64,000 nucleotides of DNA from Sellimonas sp963559135 (GCA_963559135.1 CAUWJP010000014.1:10916-74915), one strand, 5' to 3'. Shown: positions 25,623 to 35,352, counted from the first letter of the stretch. Translations and numbers: made by a program. The notes: generated by a model from the letters alone, not told the origin.

Positions 25623-27479
25623 ATGCGTATCAAGGATATCCGCATCCGAAATTTCAAGTCGATCCGTGAAATTCATATTCCGGATATTGAGCAGGCATTG
25701 ATCCTGGTCGGGCAGAACAGTACGGGAAAGACGGCTATTCTGGATGCGCTTCGGACCGCAGGAGGAATTTATCAGGTTCAGCGGGAGGATTTCCGGGAAG
25801 ATTTTCCCAATATTGAAATCATGCTGACCTTGTCGGTAGAAGAGGACGATTTAAAAAGGCTGTATCAGTGCGGGATTGTCAGTTCCTACAGACGGTACGA
25901 ATCCTGGTACCGGGACTTCTGCAGAAAGATTCCATCTTTTCAGGATGGAGAGGTGACATTTGAATGTACAGTGAATAAAGATGGAAAAGTGCGCTACGGA
26001 GACGGAGTTACAAAGAATAACCGCTATATTCCGATGCTTCTTCCGAAAATTTATTACATTGACGTGCAGAGAGATCTGGGAAATTTTGAGGAAGATCTCT
26101 GGATGATGCAGGAGGACGATCTGGTAAAAAGAATGAGAGACGGAAGCTGTATGTTTGATATGGCGAAAATGTGTAATCACTGCTTTTCCTGTATCGGACT
26201 GATTCATAAAAAGGCTACAGCCGAACTGAATGCGTTTGAGGCCGAAAAACTTCTGGAATACAAGTTGTATCATCTGAATCTGGACAGCTTTTCTCAGCGT
26301 GTAAATGAAAATTTCCGTAAAAACGGAGGAAAAGAGACGATCCGCTATTCGATGAATCGAGATATGGAAAAAATGCTTTCAGTCACAACGGAAATCAGCA
26401 GGGATGATCAGACCGGAGTCAGAAGTATCGACAGCATGGGAAAAGGCATGCGGAGCATTTACATGCTTTCATTACTGGAGACCTGTGAGGAGACAAAAGA
26501 AGCGGGGACAGACCTGATTCTCGTGGAAGATCCGGAGATTTTCCTTCATCCAAAGCTTCAGAAGGTGACAGGAGATATCCTTTACCGGCTTTCCAGAAAG
26601 AGTCAGGTGATTTTCTCTACTCATGCACCAAATCTGCTGGCAAACTTTAATAGCAGACAGATCCGGCAGGTATTGACCGGAAAGGATGGCTCCTCTAAAG
26701 TCCGGGAAAAGACGGATATCAGTGAAGTGCTGGACGATCTTGGATATTCTGCCAATGATCTTATGAATGTGAATTTCGTTTTCATTGTAGAAGGAAAGCA
26801 GGATAAAAACCGACTACCGCTTTTGATTCGGAAGTATTATGACGAAACCTATGAAGAAGACGGGACGCTTTCCAGAATTGCCATTATTACGACTAACAGC
26901 TGTACGAATATCAAAACATATGCCAATTTGAAGTACATGAATCAGATTTATCTCAGGGATAATTTTCTGATGATCCGGGATGGAGACGGGAAAGAAGCCA
27001 GGGAACTGAAACAGCAGCTCTGCCGATATTATGAGGAGAGAAATCTGGAAGACGTGGATAAACTTCCGCGGGTGACAGAGAAAAATGTGCTGATTTTGAA
27101 GTATTACTCGTTTGAAAATTATTTTTTGAATCCCAAAATTATGGCTCAACTTGGAGTCGTGCCTTCCGAAGAGGCGTTTTATGAGATTTTTCTAGAAAAA
27201 TGGAAAGAGTATTTGCATAAAATCCGAAGTGGAAGAAAACTCCTGGAAGTGCTGGGAAAAGATCTGGAGACGACAGAGGATGTAAAGGCTCATATGGAGG
27301 AGATCCGGATTCATCTCCGAGGCCATAATCTGTTCGATATCTTCTATGGAAGATACAAAAAGCAGGAAACTGAGCTTTTGAGGCAATATATCGATCTGGC
27401 ACCAAGAGAGGATTTCAAGGATATTCTTGATTCCATTGACCGGTTTATTTATTTTGAAAGCAGAGCAAGGAAGAACTAA
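25623..27479 (+). CDS. OLD-family ATP-dependent nuclease (AAA ATPase plus TOPRIM)
   Basis: This protein of 618 residues has an N-terminal SMC-like ATPase half with Walker A GQNSTGKTAI (about 33-42), Walker B LILVEDPE and an H-loop STHAPN. A C-terminal TOPRIM nuclease half follows, with FIVEGKQDKNR (catalytic Glu) and IRDGDGKEA (metal-binding Asp pair). This is the architecture of OLD nucleases. There is no UvrD-like helicase (GajB) next to it, so it is of the stand-alone, class 1 type. Some OLD proteins act in phage exclusion; others have no known role. It has its own leader, with TACAAT at 25585-25590 as a possible -10. Confidence 0.88.
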   Translation: MRIKDIRIRNFKSIREIHIPDIEQALILVGQNSTGKTAILDALRTAGGIYQVQREDFREDFPNIEIMLTLSVEEDDLKRLYQCGIVSSYRRYESWYRDFCRKIPSFQDGEVTFECTVNKDGKVRYGDGVTKNNRYIPMLLPKIYYIDVQRDLGNFEEDLWMMQEDDLVKRMRDGSCMFDMAKMCNHCFSCIGLIHKKATAELNAFEAEKLLEYKLYHLNLDSFSQRVNENFRKNGGKETIRYSMNRDMEKMLSVTTEISRDDQTGVRSIDSMGKGMRSIYMLSLLETCEETKEAGTDLILVEDPEIFLHPKLQKVTGDILYRLSRKSQVIFSTHAPNLLANFNSRQIRQVLTGKDGSSKVREKTDISEVLDDLGYSANDLMNVNFVFIVEGKQDKNRLPLLIRKYYDETYEEDGTLSRIAIITTNSCTNIKTYANLKYMNQIYLRDNFLMIRDGDGKEARELKQQLCRYYEERNLEDVDKLPRVTEKNVLILKYYSFENYFLNPKIMAQLGVVPSEEAFYEIFLEKWKEYLHKIRSGRKLLEVLGKDLETTEDVKAHMEEIRIHLRGHNLFDIFYGRYKKQETELLRQYIDLAPREDFKDILDSIDRFIYFESRARKN

Positions 27480-27499
27480 AGAAAAAAGGAGGAAAAAAG

Positions 27500-28264
27500 A
27501 TGCGGAGTGTAAACATACTGTTTAGCCCGACAGGCGGAACGAGAAAATCAGCAGAAAAACTGACGGAGAATTGGAGAACAGAAACGGAAACGATGGATTT
27601 GATGACGTATGGAGCCGATTTTTCCGAAGAGAAATTTACAGAAGAGGATGTGGTGGTATTTGCGGTGCCATCTTTTGGTGGCCGTGTTCCGACGGTGGCC
27701 GCGGAGCGGTTTTCCCAAATAAAAGGAAATGGAGCGGCCTGCGTTCTGCTCTGTGTTTACGGCAATCGTGCTTACGATGATACACTGGTAGAGATGGAAG
27801 ATCTGGCAAAAGAATGCGGTTTTCAGGTGATTGCGGCTGTGGCTGCGGTTGCAGAACATTCGATTGCACATCAATATGCGGCCGGACGTCCGGATGAAAT
27901 GGATACGGAGAAGCTGCATGTGTTTGGAGAACAGATCTTGCAGAAGATTCAGAGGGGAGAACGATCGTTAAAGGAAAGGATTCCGGGGAACCACCCGTAC
28001 CGGGAAGCCGGAGGCGGCGGAATGATCCCTTGGCCATCGGATTCTTGTGTGAAGTGTGGAATATGTGCTGCAAAATGCCCGGTTCATGCGATTGATCCGG
28101 GGGATTCGGCAGCCATCCAGGAAGAAAAATGTATTTCCTGTATGGGATGTACGGCGGTATGTCCGCATGGAGCACGGGTTCTGCATCCGAATGCTTTAGC
28201 TGTGGTCAGTGAAAAATTAAAAGAAGTATGCTCTGTCAGAAAGGAATGTGAATTGTATCTCTAA
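27500..28264 (+). CDS. EFR1-family flavodoxin-ferredoxin fusion
   Basis: This electron carrier has 254 residues. The N-terminal flavodoxin-like domain opens with NILFSPTGGTRKSA, an FMN-phosphate-binding loop. The C-terminal region has two 4Fe-4S motifs, CVKCGICAAKCP (about 183-194) and CISCMGCTAVCP (about 213-224). It is cytosolic. The gene overlaps the start region of the QueG-like gene, suggesting they are co-expressed redox partners. AAAGGAGGAAAA sets the start. Confidence 0.88.
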   Translation: MRSVNILFSPTGGTRKSAEKLTENWRTETETMDLMTYGADFSEEKFTEEDVVVFAVPSFGGRVPTVAAERFSQIKGNGAACVLLCVYGNRAYDDTLVEMEDLAKECGFQVIAAVAAVAEHSIAHQYAAGRPDEMDTEKLHVFGEQILQKIQRGERSLKERIPGNHPYREAGGGGMIPWPSDSCVKCGICAAKCPVHAIDPGDSAAIQEEKCISCMGCTAVCPHGARVLHPNALAVVSEKLKEVCSVRKECELYL

Positions 28265-28295
28265 TTGTCGGATGCGAAAGAAAGGGGCAGAAAAG

Positions 28296-29138
28296 ATGAA
28301 GAAAATAATGCTGGAAAAGCAGATCGAACAGTTTGTCATGGAGAACAGACTGAATTACGTGTCTGAGGAGGAAGCGATTGCACCTGAATATGCGGGACTT
28401 CGTATGTACGACCCTCCCATCTGGGGGTATGGGGATGCAAAAGATCCGATGTTTGAGGATTTAAAAAAGCATGAGGCAGTGGGAGAGCAGTTTCTCCTGC
28501 CGGATGAGTGGCTTCCAGATGCAAAAAGTGTTATTAGCTTTTTTATTCCGTTTACGGATGAGGTCAAAAAAAGTAACTGGACCGATGCAATAGAACCGTC
28601 GGCCCAGTGGCTTCACGCTCGCATTGAAGGACAGCGGTTCGTCATTGCAGTCTGTGATGAAATCCAGAGGATTCTCAAGGAAGAAGGGATCGAAAGTGTG
28701 ATCCCGGCCTCAGACCAAAGATTTGAAAGTGTGACAAAACCAGATGCCAATCGACCAGAAAAATGGAAGGATGCTTCCTATACGAGCAACTGGTCGGAAC
28801 GCCATGTTGCCTTTGTATGTGGACTTGGCACATTTGGACTTTCCAAAGGGCTGATCACAGAAAAAGGGATTGCGGGGAGGCTGGGAAGTCTGGTAGTCAA
28901 TGAAAGATTTGAACCGAGAAGACGGGAATATACAGACATTTATGAGTATTGCACCCATTGCGGTGCATGTATCAGGCGATGTCCGGCAAAAGCCATTTCT
29001 CTGGAAAGAGGGAAAGAACATCTGCCGTGCGATCAATTTCTGGAAGAGACAAAGAAAAAGTATGTGCCGCGGTACGGATGCGGAAAATGTCAGACAAAAG
29101 TGCCGTGTGAGAGCAGAATACCAGGCAAAAGAGGATAG
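28296..29138 (+). CDS. Epoxyqueuosine reductase-like 4Fe-4S protein
   Basis: This iron-sulphur oxidoreductase has 280 residues, related to the QueG/reductive-dehalogenase-like group. The N-terminal half carries the substrate-side segment AKSVISFFIPF and the loop FVCGLGTFGLSKGLIT that occurs in QueG-like proteins. The C-terminal half has one complete 4Fe-4S motif, CTHCGACIRRCP (about residues 224-235), and a second looser set (CDQF, then CGKCQTKVPC). An upstream in-frame start at 28248 overlaps the EFR1 gene; the ATG at 28296 has a G-rich site before it. No queuosine genes adjoin, so actual tRNA modification is doubtful. Confidence 0.75.
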   Translation: MKKIMLEKQIEQFVMENRLNYVSEEEAIAPEYAGLRMYDPPIWGYGDAKDPMFEDLKKHEAVGEQFLLPDEWLPDAKSVISFFIPFTDEVKKSNWTDAIEPSAQWLHARIEGQRFVIAVCDEIQRILKEEGIESVIPASDQRFESVTKPDANRPEKWKDASYTSNWSERHVAFVCGLGTFGLSKGLITEKGIAGRLGSLVVNERFEPRRREYTDIYEYCTHCGACIRRCPAKAISLERGKEHLPCDQFLEETKKKYVPRYGCGKCQTKVPCESRIPGKRG

Positions 29139-29195
29139 GAGAGAGACGGAAGTTTTTGAGCTGGATGGTTTGTAATAGGAATGATTGATTTATTT

Positions 29196-29239
29196 AAAGT
29201 ACAGAACGAATTCGAATGTTTGTTCTGTACTTTCTTTTT
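29196..29239 (+). terminator. Hairpin ahead of uvrB, terminator-like and carrying an SOS-box-like core
   Basis: A 15-bp stem (29196-29210 with 29219-29233, one G-U) has an 8-nt loop and ends in a T-rich TTTCTTTTT. Within it, 29213-29226 (CGAATGTTTGTTCT) resembles the Firmicute LexA box CGAAC-N4-GTTC with two mismatches. Confidence 0.65.
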
Positions 29240-29254
29240 ATACTTTGCTATAAT
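29213..29254 (+). promoter_or_regulatory. uvrB promoter with possible LexA (SOS) operator
   Basis: The -10 TATAAT lies at 29249-29254, preceded by TTGC. The -35 region near 29225-29230 (CTGTAC) is weak. The SOS-like box at 29213-29226 would overlap the -35, a position suitable for repression by LexA, as in other Firmicute uvrB genes. Confidence 0.5.
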
Positions 29255-29297
29255 AGCGGAAGAGAATGAAAATACTAGATTCATAAAGGAGATAATC

Positions 29298-31286
29298 ATG
29301 GATCATTTTGAATTAGTATCAGAATACAAGCCAACCGGTGACCAGCCTCAGGCAATCGAGCAACTGGTTCAAGGGTTTAAAGAGGGAAACCAGTGTGAGA
29401 CCCTTCTTGGTGTCACCGGTTCCGGAAAAACATTTACGATGGCAAACGTCATCCAGCAGTTAAATAAACCGACGATTATTATCGCTCACAATAAGACACT
29501 TGCCGCACAGCTCTACGGTGAATTTAAGGAATTCTTTCCTCATAACGCCGTAGAGTACTTTGTCTCCTATTACGATTACTACCAGCCGGAGGCATACGTC
29601 CCGTCCTCGGATACCTATATTGCCAAGGATTCTGCGATCAATGATGAGATCGATAAGCTGCGGCATTCGGCCACTGCTGCATTGTCGGAGAGAAAGGATG
29701 TTATTATTGTAGCGAGTGTTTCCTGTATCTATGGACTTGGTAGTCCGATCGATTATCAGAACATGGTGATTTCCCTGCGTCCTGGCATGATTAAGGATCG
29801 GGATGAAGTAATCGGGAAGCTGATCGATATTCAGTATGACAGAAATGATATTGACTTTAAGCGGGGAACATTTCGGGTGCACGGCGATGTGCTGGAAGTA
29901 TTTCCGGCGGGATCGGGAGAAAATATTATTCGAATAGAGTTTTTTGGCGATGAGGTTGATCGGATAACAGAAGTAGATTCTCTGACCGGAGAGATTAAAA
30001 ATGAGCTGAATCATATTGCAATTTTTCCGGCATCTCACTACGTGGTATCAAAGGAAAATATGGATCGGGCGCTTGGGCAGATTGAGGAGGAACTGGAACA
30101 GCAGATTCGCTTTTTCAAAAGTGAAGACAAGCTTCTCGAGGCGCAACGGATCTCGGAGCGGACAAATTTTGATATTGAAATGCTGCGGGAGACGGGGTTC
30201 TGTTCCGGGATTGAGAACTATTCCAGGCATTTGACAGGTCTGAAAGAGGGAGAACCGCCGCACACTCTTCTGGACTATTTCCCGGATGACTTTCTGATGA
30301 TTATCGACGAGTCTCACAAGACGATTCCGCAGATTGGTGGAATGTATCATGGAGACCAGTCCAGAAAGACGACACTTGTGGATTATGGGTTCCGTCTGCC
30401 GTCAGCAAAGGACAATCGTCCGCTTAATTTTGAAGAATTTGAAAGTAAGATCAGCCAGGTGATGTTTGTGTCAGCAACGCCGGGTACCTACGAGGAGGAG
30501 CATGAGCTCCTGAGAGCAGAGCAGGTGATCCGACCGACGGGACTTCTGGATCCGGAAGTGGAAGTGCGTCCTGTGGAAGGACAGATCGACGACCTTATTG
30601 GTGAAGTCAATAAAGAAGTGGCGAAGAAAAATAAGATCCTGATCACAACACTGACCAAGCGGATGGCAGAAGATTTGACGGATTATATGAGGGAACTGGG
30701 AATTCGGGTGAGGTATCTTCATTCTGACATTGATACACTGGAGCGGACAGAGATTATCCGGGATATGCGTCTGGATGTATTTGACGTGCTTGTGGGAATC
30801 AATCTGTTGAGAGAAGGTCTTGATATACCTGAGATTACACTGGTGGCCATTCTGGATGCAGACAAGGAAGGCTTCCTGCGTTCGGAGACTTCGTTGATTC
30901 AGACGATTGGACGTGCCGCACGAAATGCGGAGGGGCATGTCATCATGTATGCGGATACCGTGACAGATTCCATGAAAGCTGCTATTGATGAGACGAGACG
31001 ACGTAGGGAGATTCAGATGCAGTATAATGAAGAACATGGAATCACGCCGAAGACGATTCAAAAAGCAGTCCGCGATCTGATCAGTATTTCCAAGAAGGTG
31101 GCAAAACAGGAAAAGATGCTGGAGAAAGATCCGGAATCAATGAGCCGGGAAGAACTGGAAAAACTCGTAAAAGACTTGAACAAACAGATGAAAAAGGCAG
31201 CTGCCGATCTGGATTTCGAGACTGCGGCAGAGTTGCGTGACAAGATGATTGAAATCAAAAAGCATCTGCAGGAGATAGATGAATAA
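29298..31286 (+). CDS. uvrB: Excinuclease ABC subunit B
   Basis: This is the damage-verifying helicase-like subunit of nucleotide excision repair; it loads from UvrA and recruits UvrC. The protein has 662 residues, the family length. Visible are Walker A GVTGSGKTF, the beta-hairpin region FVSYYDYYQPEAY, the DESH box (IIDESHKT), helicase motif VGINLLREGLDIPE, QTIGRAARN and a C-terminal UVR domain (about 625-660). A longer in-frame start at 29181 is unlikely; AAAGGAG at 29285-29291 precedes the ATG at 29298. The gene runs directly into uvrA. Confidence 0.97.
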   Translation: MDHFELVSEYKPTGDQPQAIEQLVQGFKEGNQCETLLGVTGSGKTFTMANVIQQLNKPTIIIAHNKTLAAQLYGEFKEFFPHNAVEYFVSYYDYYQPEAYVPSSDTYIAKDSAINDEIDKLRHSATAALSERKDVIIVASVSCIYGLGSPIDYQNMVISLRPGMIKDRDEVIGKLIDIQYDRNDIDFKRGTFRVHGDVLEVFPAGSGENIIRIEFFGDEVDRITEVDSLTGEIKNELNHIAIFPASHYVVSKENMDRALGQIEEELEQQIRFFKSEDKLLEAQRISERTNFDIEMLRETGFCSGIENYSRHLTGLKEGEPPHTLLDYFPDDFLMIIDESHKTIPQIGGMYHGDQSRKTTLVDYGFRLPSAKDNRPLNFEEFESKISQVMFVSATPGTYEEEHELLRAEQVIRPTGLLDPEVEVRPVEGQIDDLIGEVNKEVAKKNKILITTLTKRMAEDLTDYMRELGIRVRYLHSDIDTLERTEIIRDMRLDVFDVLVGINLLREGLDIPEITLVAILDADKEGFLRSETSLIQTIGRAARNAEGHVIMYADTVTDSMKAAIDETRRRREIQMQYNEEHGITPKTIQKAVRDLISISKKVAKQEKMLEKDPESMSREELEKLVKDLNKQMKKAAADLDFETAAELRDKMIEIKKHLQEIDE

Positions 31287-31299
31287 GAAGGGAAAAAAG

Positions 31300-34131
31300 A
31301 TGGACAACAAACAATATATCCGCATACGCGGAGCAAATGAGCACAATCTGAAAAATATTGATCTGAACATACCGAGAAATGAACTGGTCGTACTGACGGG
31401 ATTGAGTGGTTCCGGAAAGTCGTCTCTTGCCTTTGATACGATTTATGCAGAGGGTCAGAGACGATATATGGAGTCGTTGTCTTCCTATGCAAGACAGTTT
31501 CTTGGGCAGATGGAAAAACCGAATGTAGAGAGTATCGAGGGACTGTCCCCTGCGATTTCCATTGATCAGAAATCGACCAACCGGAATCCAAGATCAACGG
31601 TAGGAACCGTTACGGAGATCTATGACTATTTTCGTCTCCTCTATGCGAGGATTGGAATTCCGCACTGCCCGAGCTGTGGAAAGGAAATCAAAAAGCAAAC
31701 GGTTGATCAGATGACGGATCAGATCATGAGTCTTCCGGAGCGGACTAAAATTCAGCTTCTTGCACCGGTGGTAAGGGGGAGAAAGGGAACTCATGCAAAG
31801 CTTCTGGATAAGGCGAAAAAGAGCGGGTATGTCCGGGTTCGTATTGATGGGAACATGTACGAGCTGACAGAAGAGATCAGCCTGGAAAAAAATATCAAAC
31901 ATTATATCGAGATTGTCGTAGACCGACTTGTGGTAAAGCCGGGAATCGAAAAGCGTCTGACCGATTCTATTGAGACAGTACTGAATCTGGCAGAAGGGCT
32001 GATGACAGTCGATGTAATTGGAGGCGAACCGATCAACTTCAGCCAGAGCTTTTCGTGTCCGGACTGCGGTATCAGCATTGATGAGATTGAACCAAGAAGT
32101 TTTTCGTTCAACAATCCATTTGGTGCATGTCCGGAATGTTTCGGTCTTGGATATAAGATGGAGTTTGATACAGATCTGATGATCCCGGATAAAGGGCTGA
32201 GTATTAATCAGGGAGCGATTGCGGTACCTGGATGGCAGTCATGTATGGATCCGTCGAGTTTTACCAATGCCATATTGCGGGCTCTTGGCGAAGCATATGG
32301 ATTTGATCTGGATACCCCGTTTGAAGAGTATCCCAAAAAGATTCAGGACATTCTGCTCTATGGAACAAACGGAAAATCGGTAAAAGTCCGCTACAGAGGG
32401 CAGAGGGGAGAAGGTGTCTATGATGTGGCTTTTGACGGGCTTATAAAGAGTGTGGAGAGAAAATACCGGGAAACCGGATCGGAGACGATGAAGGCCGAGT
32501 ACGAGACATTTATGAGAATTACACCATGTCATGCATGTAAGGGGCAGAGACTGAAGAAAGAAGCGCTGGCAGTCACGGTAGGGGATAAAAATATCTACGA
32601 AGTCACTGCAATGTCTATCGAAAATCTCCAGAAATTTCTTGAGAATCTGGAACTCACACCGGTTCAGGAAATGATCGGAGGACAGATATTAAAAGAGATC
32701 AAGTCCAGAACCGGATTTTTGATGGATGTAGGGCTGGATTATCTGACACTTGCCAGAGCAACCGGAACGCTTTCTGGAGGAGAGGCACAGAGAATCCGGC
32801 TTGCAACACAGATCGGATCCGGACTTGTCGGGGTTGCCTACATTCTGGATGAGCCAAGTATCGGACTTCATCAGAGAGATAATGATAAGCTGCTCAGTAC
32901 GCTGAAGCATCTTCGTGATCTGGGAAATACGTTGATTGTGGTAGAACACGACGAGGATACAATGCTTGCTGCTGATTATATTGTGGATATCGGGCCGGGA
33001 GCCGGGGAACACGGAGGAGAGGTAGTTGCTGCAGGCACGGCCGAAGAGATTATGAATACGCCGGGTTCTGTCACGGGAGATTACTTGAGCGGAAGAATCC
33101 GTATCCCTGTTCCAGAGAAACGGGCAGTGCCGTCGGGATATCTGAAAATTGTCGGGGCAAAAGAGAACAACCTGAAAAATGTCAATGTAGAGATTCCGCT
33201 TGGCGTTATGACTTGTGTGACAGGAGTCTCCGGTTCGGGAAAAAGTTCTCTGATCAATGAAATCCTGTATAAAAAGCTGGCAAAAGTATTGAATCATGCA
33301 AGAATGATCCCTGGAAAACATAAAGAGATTCTGGGGCTGGAGAAGCTTGATAAAGTCATTAATATTGACCAGTCTCCAATCGGGCGTACGCCACGATCCA
33401 ACCCGGCCACATATACAGGAGTCTTTGACCTGATACGTGATCTGTTTGCGGCAACGCCGGATGCCAAAGCGAGAGGATACAAAAAAGGACGATTCAGCTT
33501 TAATGTAAAAGGCGGACGCTGTGAGGCGTGCAGTGGAGATGGAATTTTAAAGATTGAGATGCATTTTCTGCCGGATGTCTATGTACCATGTGAAGTCTGC
33601 CACGGAAAGCGTTATAACCGGGAAACTCTGGAAGTGAAATATAAGGGAAAGAGCATTTACGACGTGTTGGATATGACAGTAGAAGAAGCTTTGACCTTTT
33701 TTGAAAATGTACCGAGCATCCGTAGAAAGATGGAGACCCTTTACGATGTGGGACTTTCTTATATCCGTCTGGGGCAGCCATCAACCACCCTTTCAGGTGG
33801 AGAGGCGCAGCGGATCAAGCTTGCTGCTGAGCTGAGCAAACGCAGCACTGGAAAGACGGTTTATATTCTTGACGAGCCTACAACAGGACTTCACTTTGCA
33901 GATGTCCATAAGCTGACTGAGATTCTCAGAAGGCTTGCAGCCGATGGAAATACAGTTATTGTTATCGAACACAATCTGGATGTTATTAAAACAGCAGATT
34001 ATATTATTGATATGGGGCCGGAAGGAGGAGATAAGGGAGGAACTGTGATTGCAAAGGGGACTCCGGAAGAAATTGTCAACTGTCCGGAATCCTATACAGG
34101 ACGTTATCTCGCCCCATTCCTTAAGAAATAA
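31300..34131 (+). CDS. uvrA: Excinuclease ABC subunit A
   Basis: This is the DNA-damage sensor ATPase that hands lesions to UvrB. The protein has 943 residues. Two ABC modules are seen: Walker A GLSGSGKSS near the start, a signature LSGGEAQRIRL, then a second GVSGSGKSS and LSGGEAQRIKL. Zinc-finger cysteines appear as CPSCGKEI, as CHACKGQR and as CEACSGDG with CEVCHGKR. The ATG at 31279 overlaps uvrB; the ATG at 31300 gives the family N-terminus DNKQYIRIRGANEHNL and has AAGAAGGG before it. It is co-transcribed with uvrB. Confidence 0.97.
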   Translation: MDNKQYIRIRGANEHNLKNIDLNIPRNELVVLTGLSGSGKSSLAFDTIYAEGQRRYMESLSSYARQFLGQMEKPNVESIEGLSPAISIDQKSTNRNPRSTVGTVTEIYDYFRLLYARIGIPHCPSCGKEIKKQTVDQMTDQIMSLPERTKIQLLAPVVRGRKGTHAKLLDKAKKSGYVRVRIDGNMYELTEEISLEKNIKHYIEIVVDRLVVKPGIEKRLTDSIETVLNLAEGLMTVDVIGGEPINFSQSFSCPDCGISIDEIEPRSFSFNNPFGACPECFGLGYKMEFDTDLMIPDKGLSINQGAIAVPGWQSCMDPSSFTNAILRALGEAYGFDLDTPFEEYPKKIQDILLYGTNGKSVKVRYRGQRGEGVYDVAFDGLIKSVERKYRETGSETMKAEYETFMRITPCHACKGQRLKKEALAVTVGDKNIYEVTAMSIENLQKFLENLELTPVQEMIGGQILKEIKSRTGFLMDVGLDYLTLARATGTLSGGEAQRIRLATQIGSGLVGVAYILDEPSIGLHQRDNDKLLSTLKHLRDLGNTLIVVEHDEDTMLAADYIVDIGPGAGEHGGEVVAAGTAEEIMNTPGSVTGDYLSGRIRIPVPEKRAVPSGYLKIVGAKENNLKNVNVEIPLGVMTCVTGVSGSGKSSLINEILYKKLAKVLNHARMIPGKHKEILGLEKLDKVINIDQSPIGRTPRSNPATYTGVFDLIRDLFAATPDAKARGYKKGRFSFNVKGGRCEACSGDGILKIEMHFLPDVYVPCEVCHGKRYNRETLEVKYKGKSIYDVLDMTVEEALTFFENVPSIRRKMETLYDVGLSYIRLGQPSTTLSGGEAQRIKLAAELSKRSTGKTVYILDEPTTGLHFADVHKLTEILRRLAADGNTVIVIEHNLDVIKTADYIIDMGPEGGDKGGTVIAKGTPEEIVNCPESYTGRYLAPFLKK

Positions 34132-34160
34132 TGAAAGTTACAGATTCTGGGAAAAAACTC

Positions 34161-34251
34161 TTTCCATTTCCAGGAAGATTGATTATAATAACAAATGTAT
34201 GCGTAGAACCAGAGGTTTATGAGTTCTTACATGCGAAAGAGGAAGTATAAT
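34161..34251 (+). promoter_or_regulatory. Two possible promoters ahead of mreB
   Basis: TTTCCA (34161-34166) pairs with TATAAT (34184-34189) at 17 bp. A second TATAAT at 34246-34251 has TTCTTA at 34224-34229 as a poor -35. Neither is certain. Confidence 0.4.
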
Positions 34252-34299
34252 AGACCAAAGAGGAGCGAATATAGAGGATTTGCGAAAGGGGTTTAGTTC

Positions 34300-35298
34300 A
34301 TGGCGGTAGTAGATATTGGAATTGACCTGGGGACAGCGAGTGTCCTTGTATATGTGAAAGGAAAAGGCGTTGTGCTCAAGGAGCCGTCCGTAGTTGCGTT
34401 TGACAGAGATACAAATGAGATCCGCGCAATCGGAGAAGAGGCAAGATTGATGCTTGGAAGAACACCAGGCAATATTGTGGCGGTACGTCCGCTCAGACAG
34501 GGCGTGATTTCAGATTATACGGTTACAGAGAAGATGATCAAATATTTTGTGCAGAAGTCGCTTGGAAAGCGTACATTCAAACGCCCTCGTATCAGCGTCT
34601 GTGTGCCAAGTGGTGTAACAGAGGTTGAGAAAAAGGCTGTGGAAGAGGCGACATTCGCGGCAGGCGCAAGAGAAGTGCATCTGATTGAAGAGCCGGTTGC
34701 AGCGGCAATCGGAGCTGGTATCGACATTTCCAAAGCATGTGGAAATATGATTGTAGATATCGGAGGAGGTACATCAGACATTGCGGTGATCTCTCTTGGC
34801 GGTACTGTTGTTAATACATCACTGAAAATTGCGGGAGACGATTTTGATGAGGCAATTGTGCGCTACATGAGGAAAAAACACAATCTTCTGATCGGAGAAC
34901 GTACCGCAGAAGATATCAAGATCCGGATAGGTACCACTTATCCGCTGGTGGAGGACGAGACGATTGAGGTGCGGGGACGTAACCTTGTCACAGGTCTTCC
35001 AAAGACGGTAACGGTTTCTTCTTCGGAGACAGAAGAAGCTTTAAGAGAGCCGACAAGTCAGATTGTGGAAGCTGTGATTGGCGTGCTGGAGAGAACACCT
35101 CCGGAGCTTTCAGCTGATATTCTTGACAGAGGAATTGTTCTGACAGGAGGCGGTTCCCTGCTCAGAGGTCTGGAAGAGCTGATTGAAGAACGGACAGGCA
35201 TCAATACGATGACAGCGGAGGATCCTATGCAGGTTGTTGCGATCGGAACCGGCCAGTTCGTCGAATTTATGAGTGAGAACAAAAAGTTTCATGTATAG
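34300..35298 (+). CDS. MreB/Mbl-family rod-shape-determining actin homologue
   Basis: This bacterial actin polymerises under the membrane and guides lateral wall synthesis. The protein has 332 residues. The phosphate-1 loop DIGIDLGTASVLVY, the hydrophobic-cleft IEEPVAAAIGAG and phosphate-2 VDIGGGTSDIAVI are clear, as is the late GGGSLLRGL. Without mreC and mreD next to it, this stand-alone copy is more like Mbl or MreBH than the mreBCD-operon MreB. It has its own promoter region and terminator. Confidence 0.92.
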   Translation: MAVVDIGIDLGTASVLVYVKGKGVVLKEPSVVAFDRDTNEIRAIGEEARLMLGRTPGNIVAVRPLRQGVISDYTVTEKMIKYFVQKSLGKRTFKRPRISVCVPSGVTEVEKKAVEEATFAAGAREVHLIEEPVAAAIGAGIDISKACGNMIVDIGGGTSDIAVISLGGTVVNTSLKIAGDDFDEAIVRYMRKKHNLLIGERTAEDIKIRIGTTYPLVEDETIEVRGRNLVTGLPKTVTVSSSETEEALREPTSQIVEAVIGVLERTPPELSADILDRGIVLTGGGSLLRGLEELIEERTGINTMTAEDPMQVVAIGTGQFVEFMSENKKFHV

Positions 35299-35312
35299 AA
35301 GTCAAAACAGAG

Positions 35313-35352
35313 GGACTGTTGCGGGAGAAATTGATCACCTTCGCAACAGTCC
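35313..35352 (+). terminator. Hairpin after the mreB/mbl gene
   Basis: GGACTGTTGCG (35313-35323) pairs perfectly with CGCAACAGTCC (35342-35352). The following tract (TGTTGCTTTA) is only moderately T-rich. Confidence 0.65.

Noticed and set aside
27500..29138. Two genes after the OLD nuclease considered as possible defence partners (Gabija-like).
   Set aside because: They encode a flavodoxin-ferredoxin and a QueG-like Fe-S protein, not a helicase.
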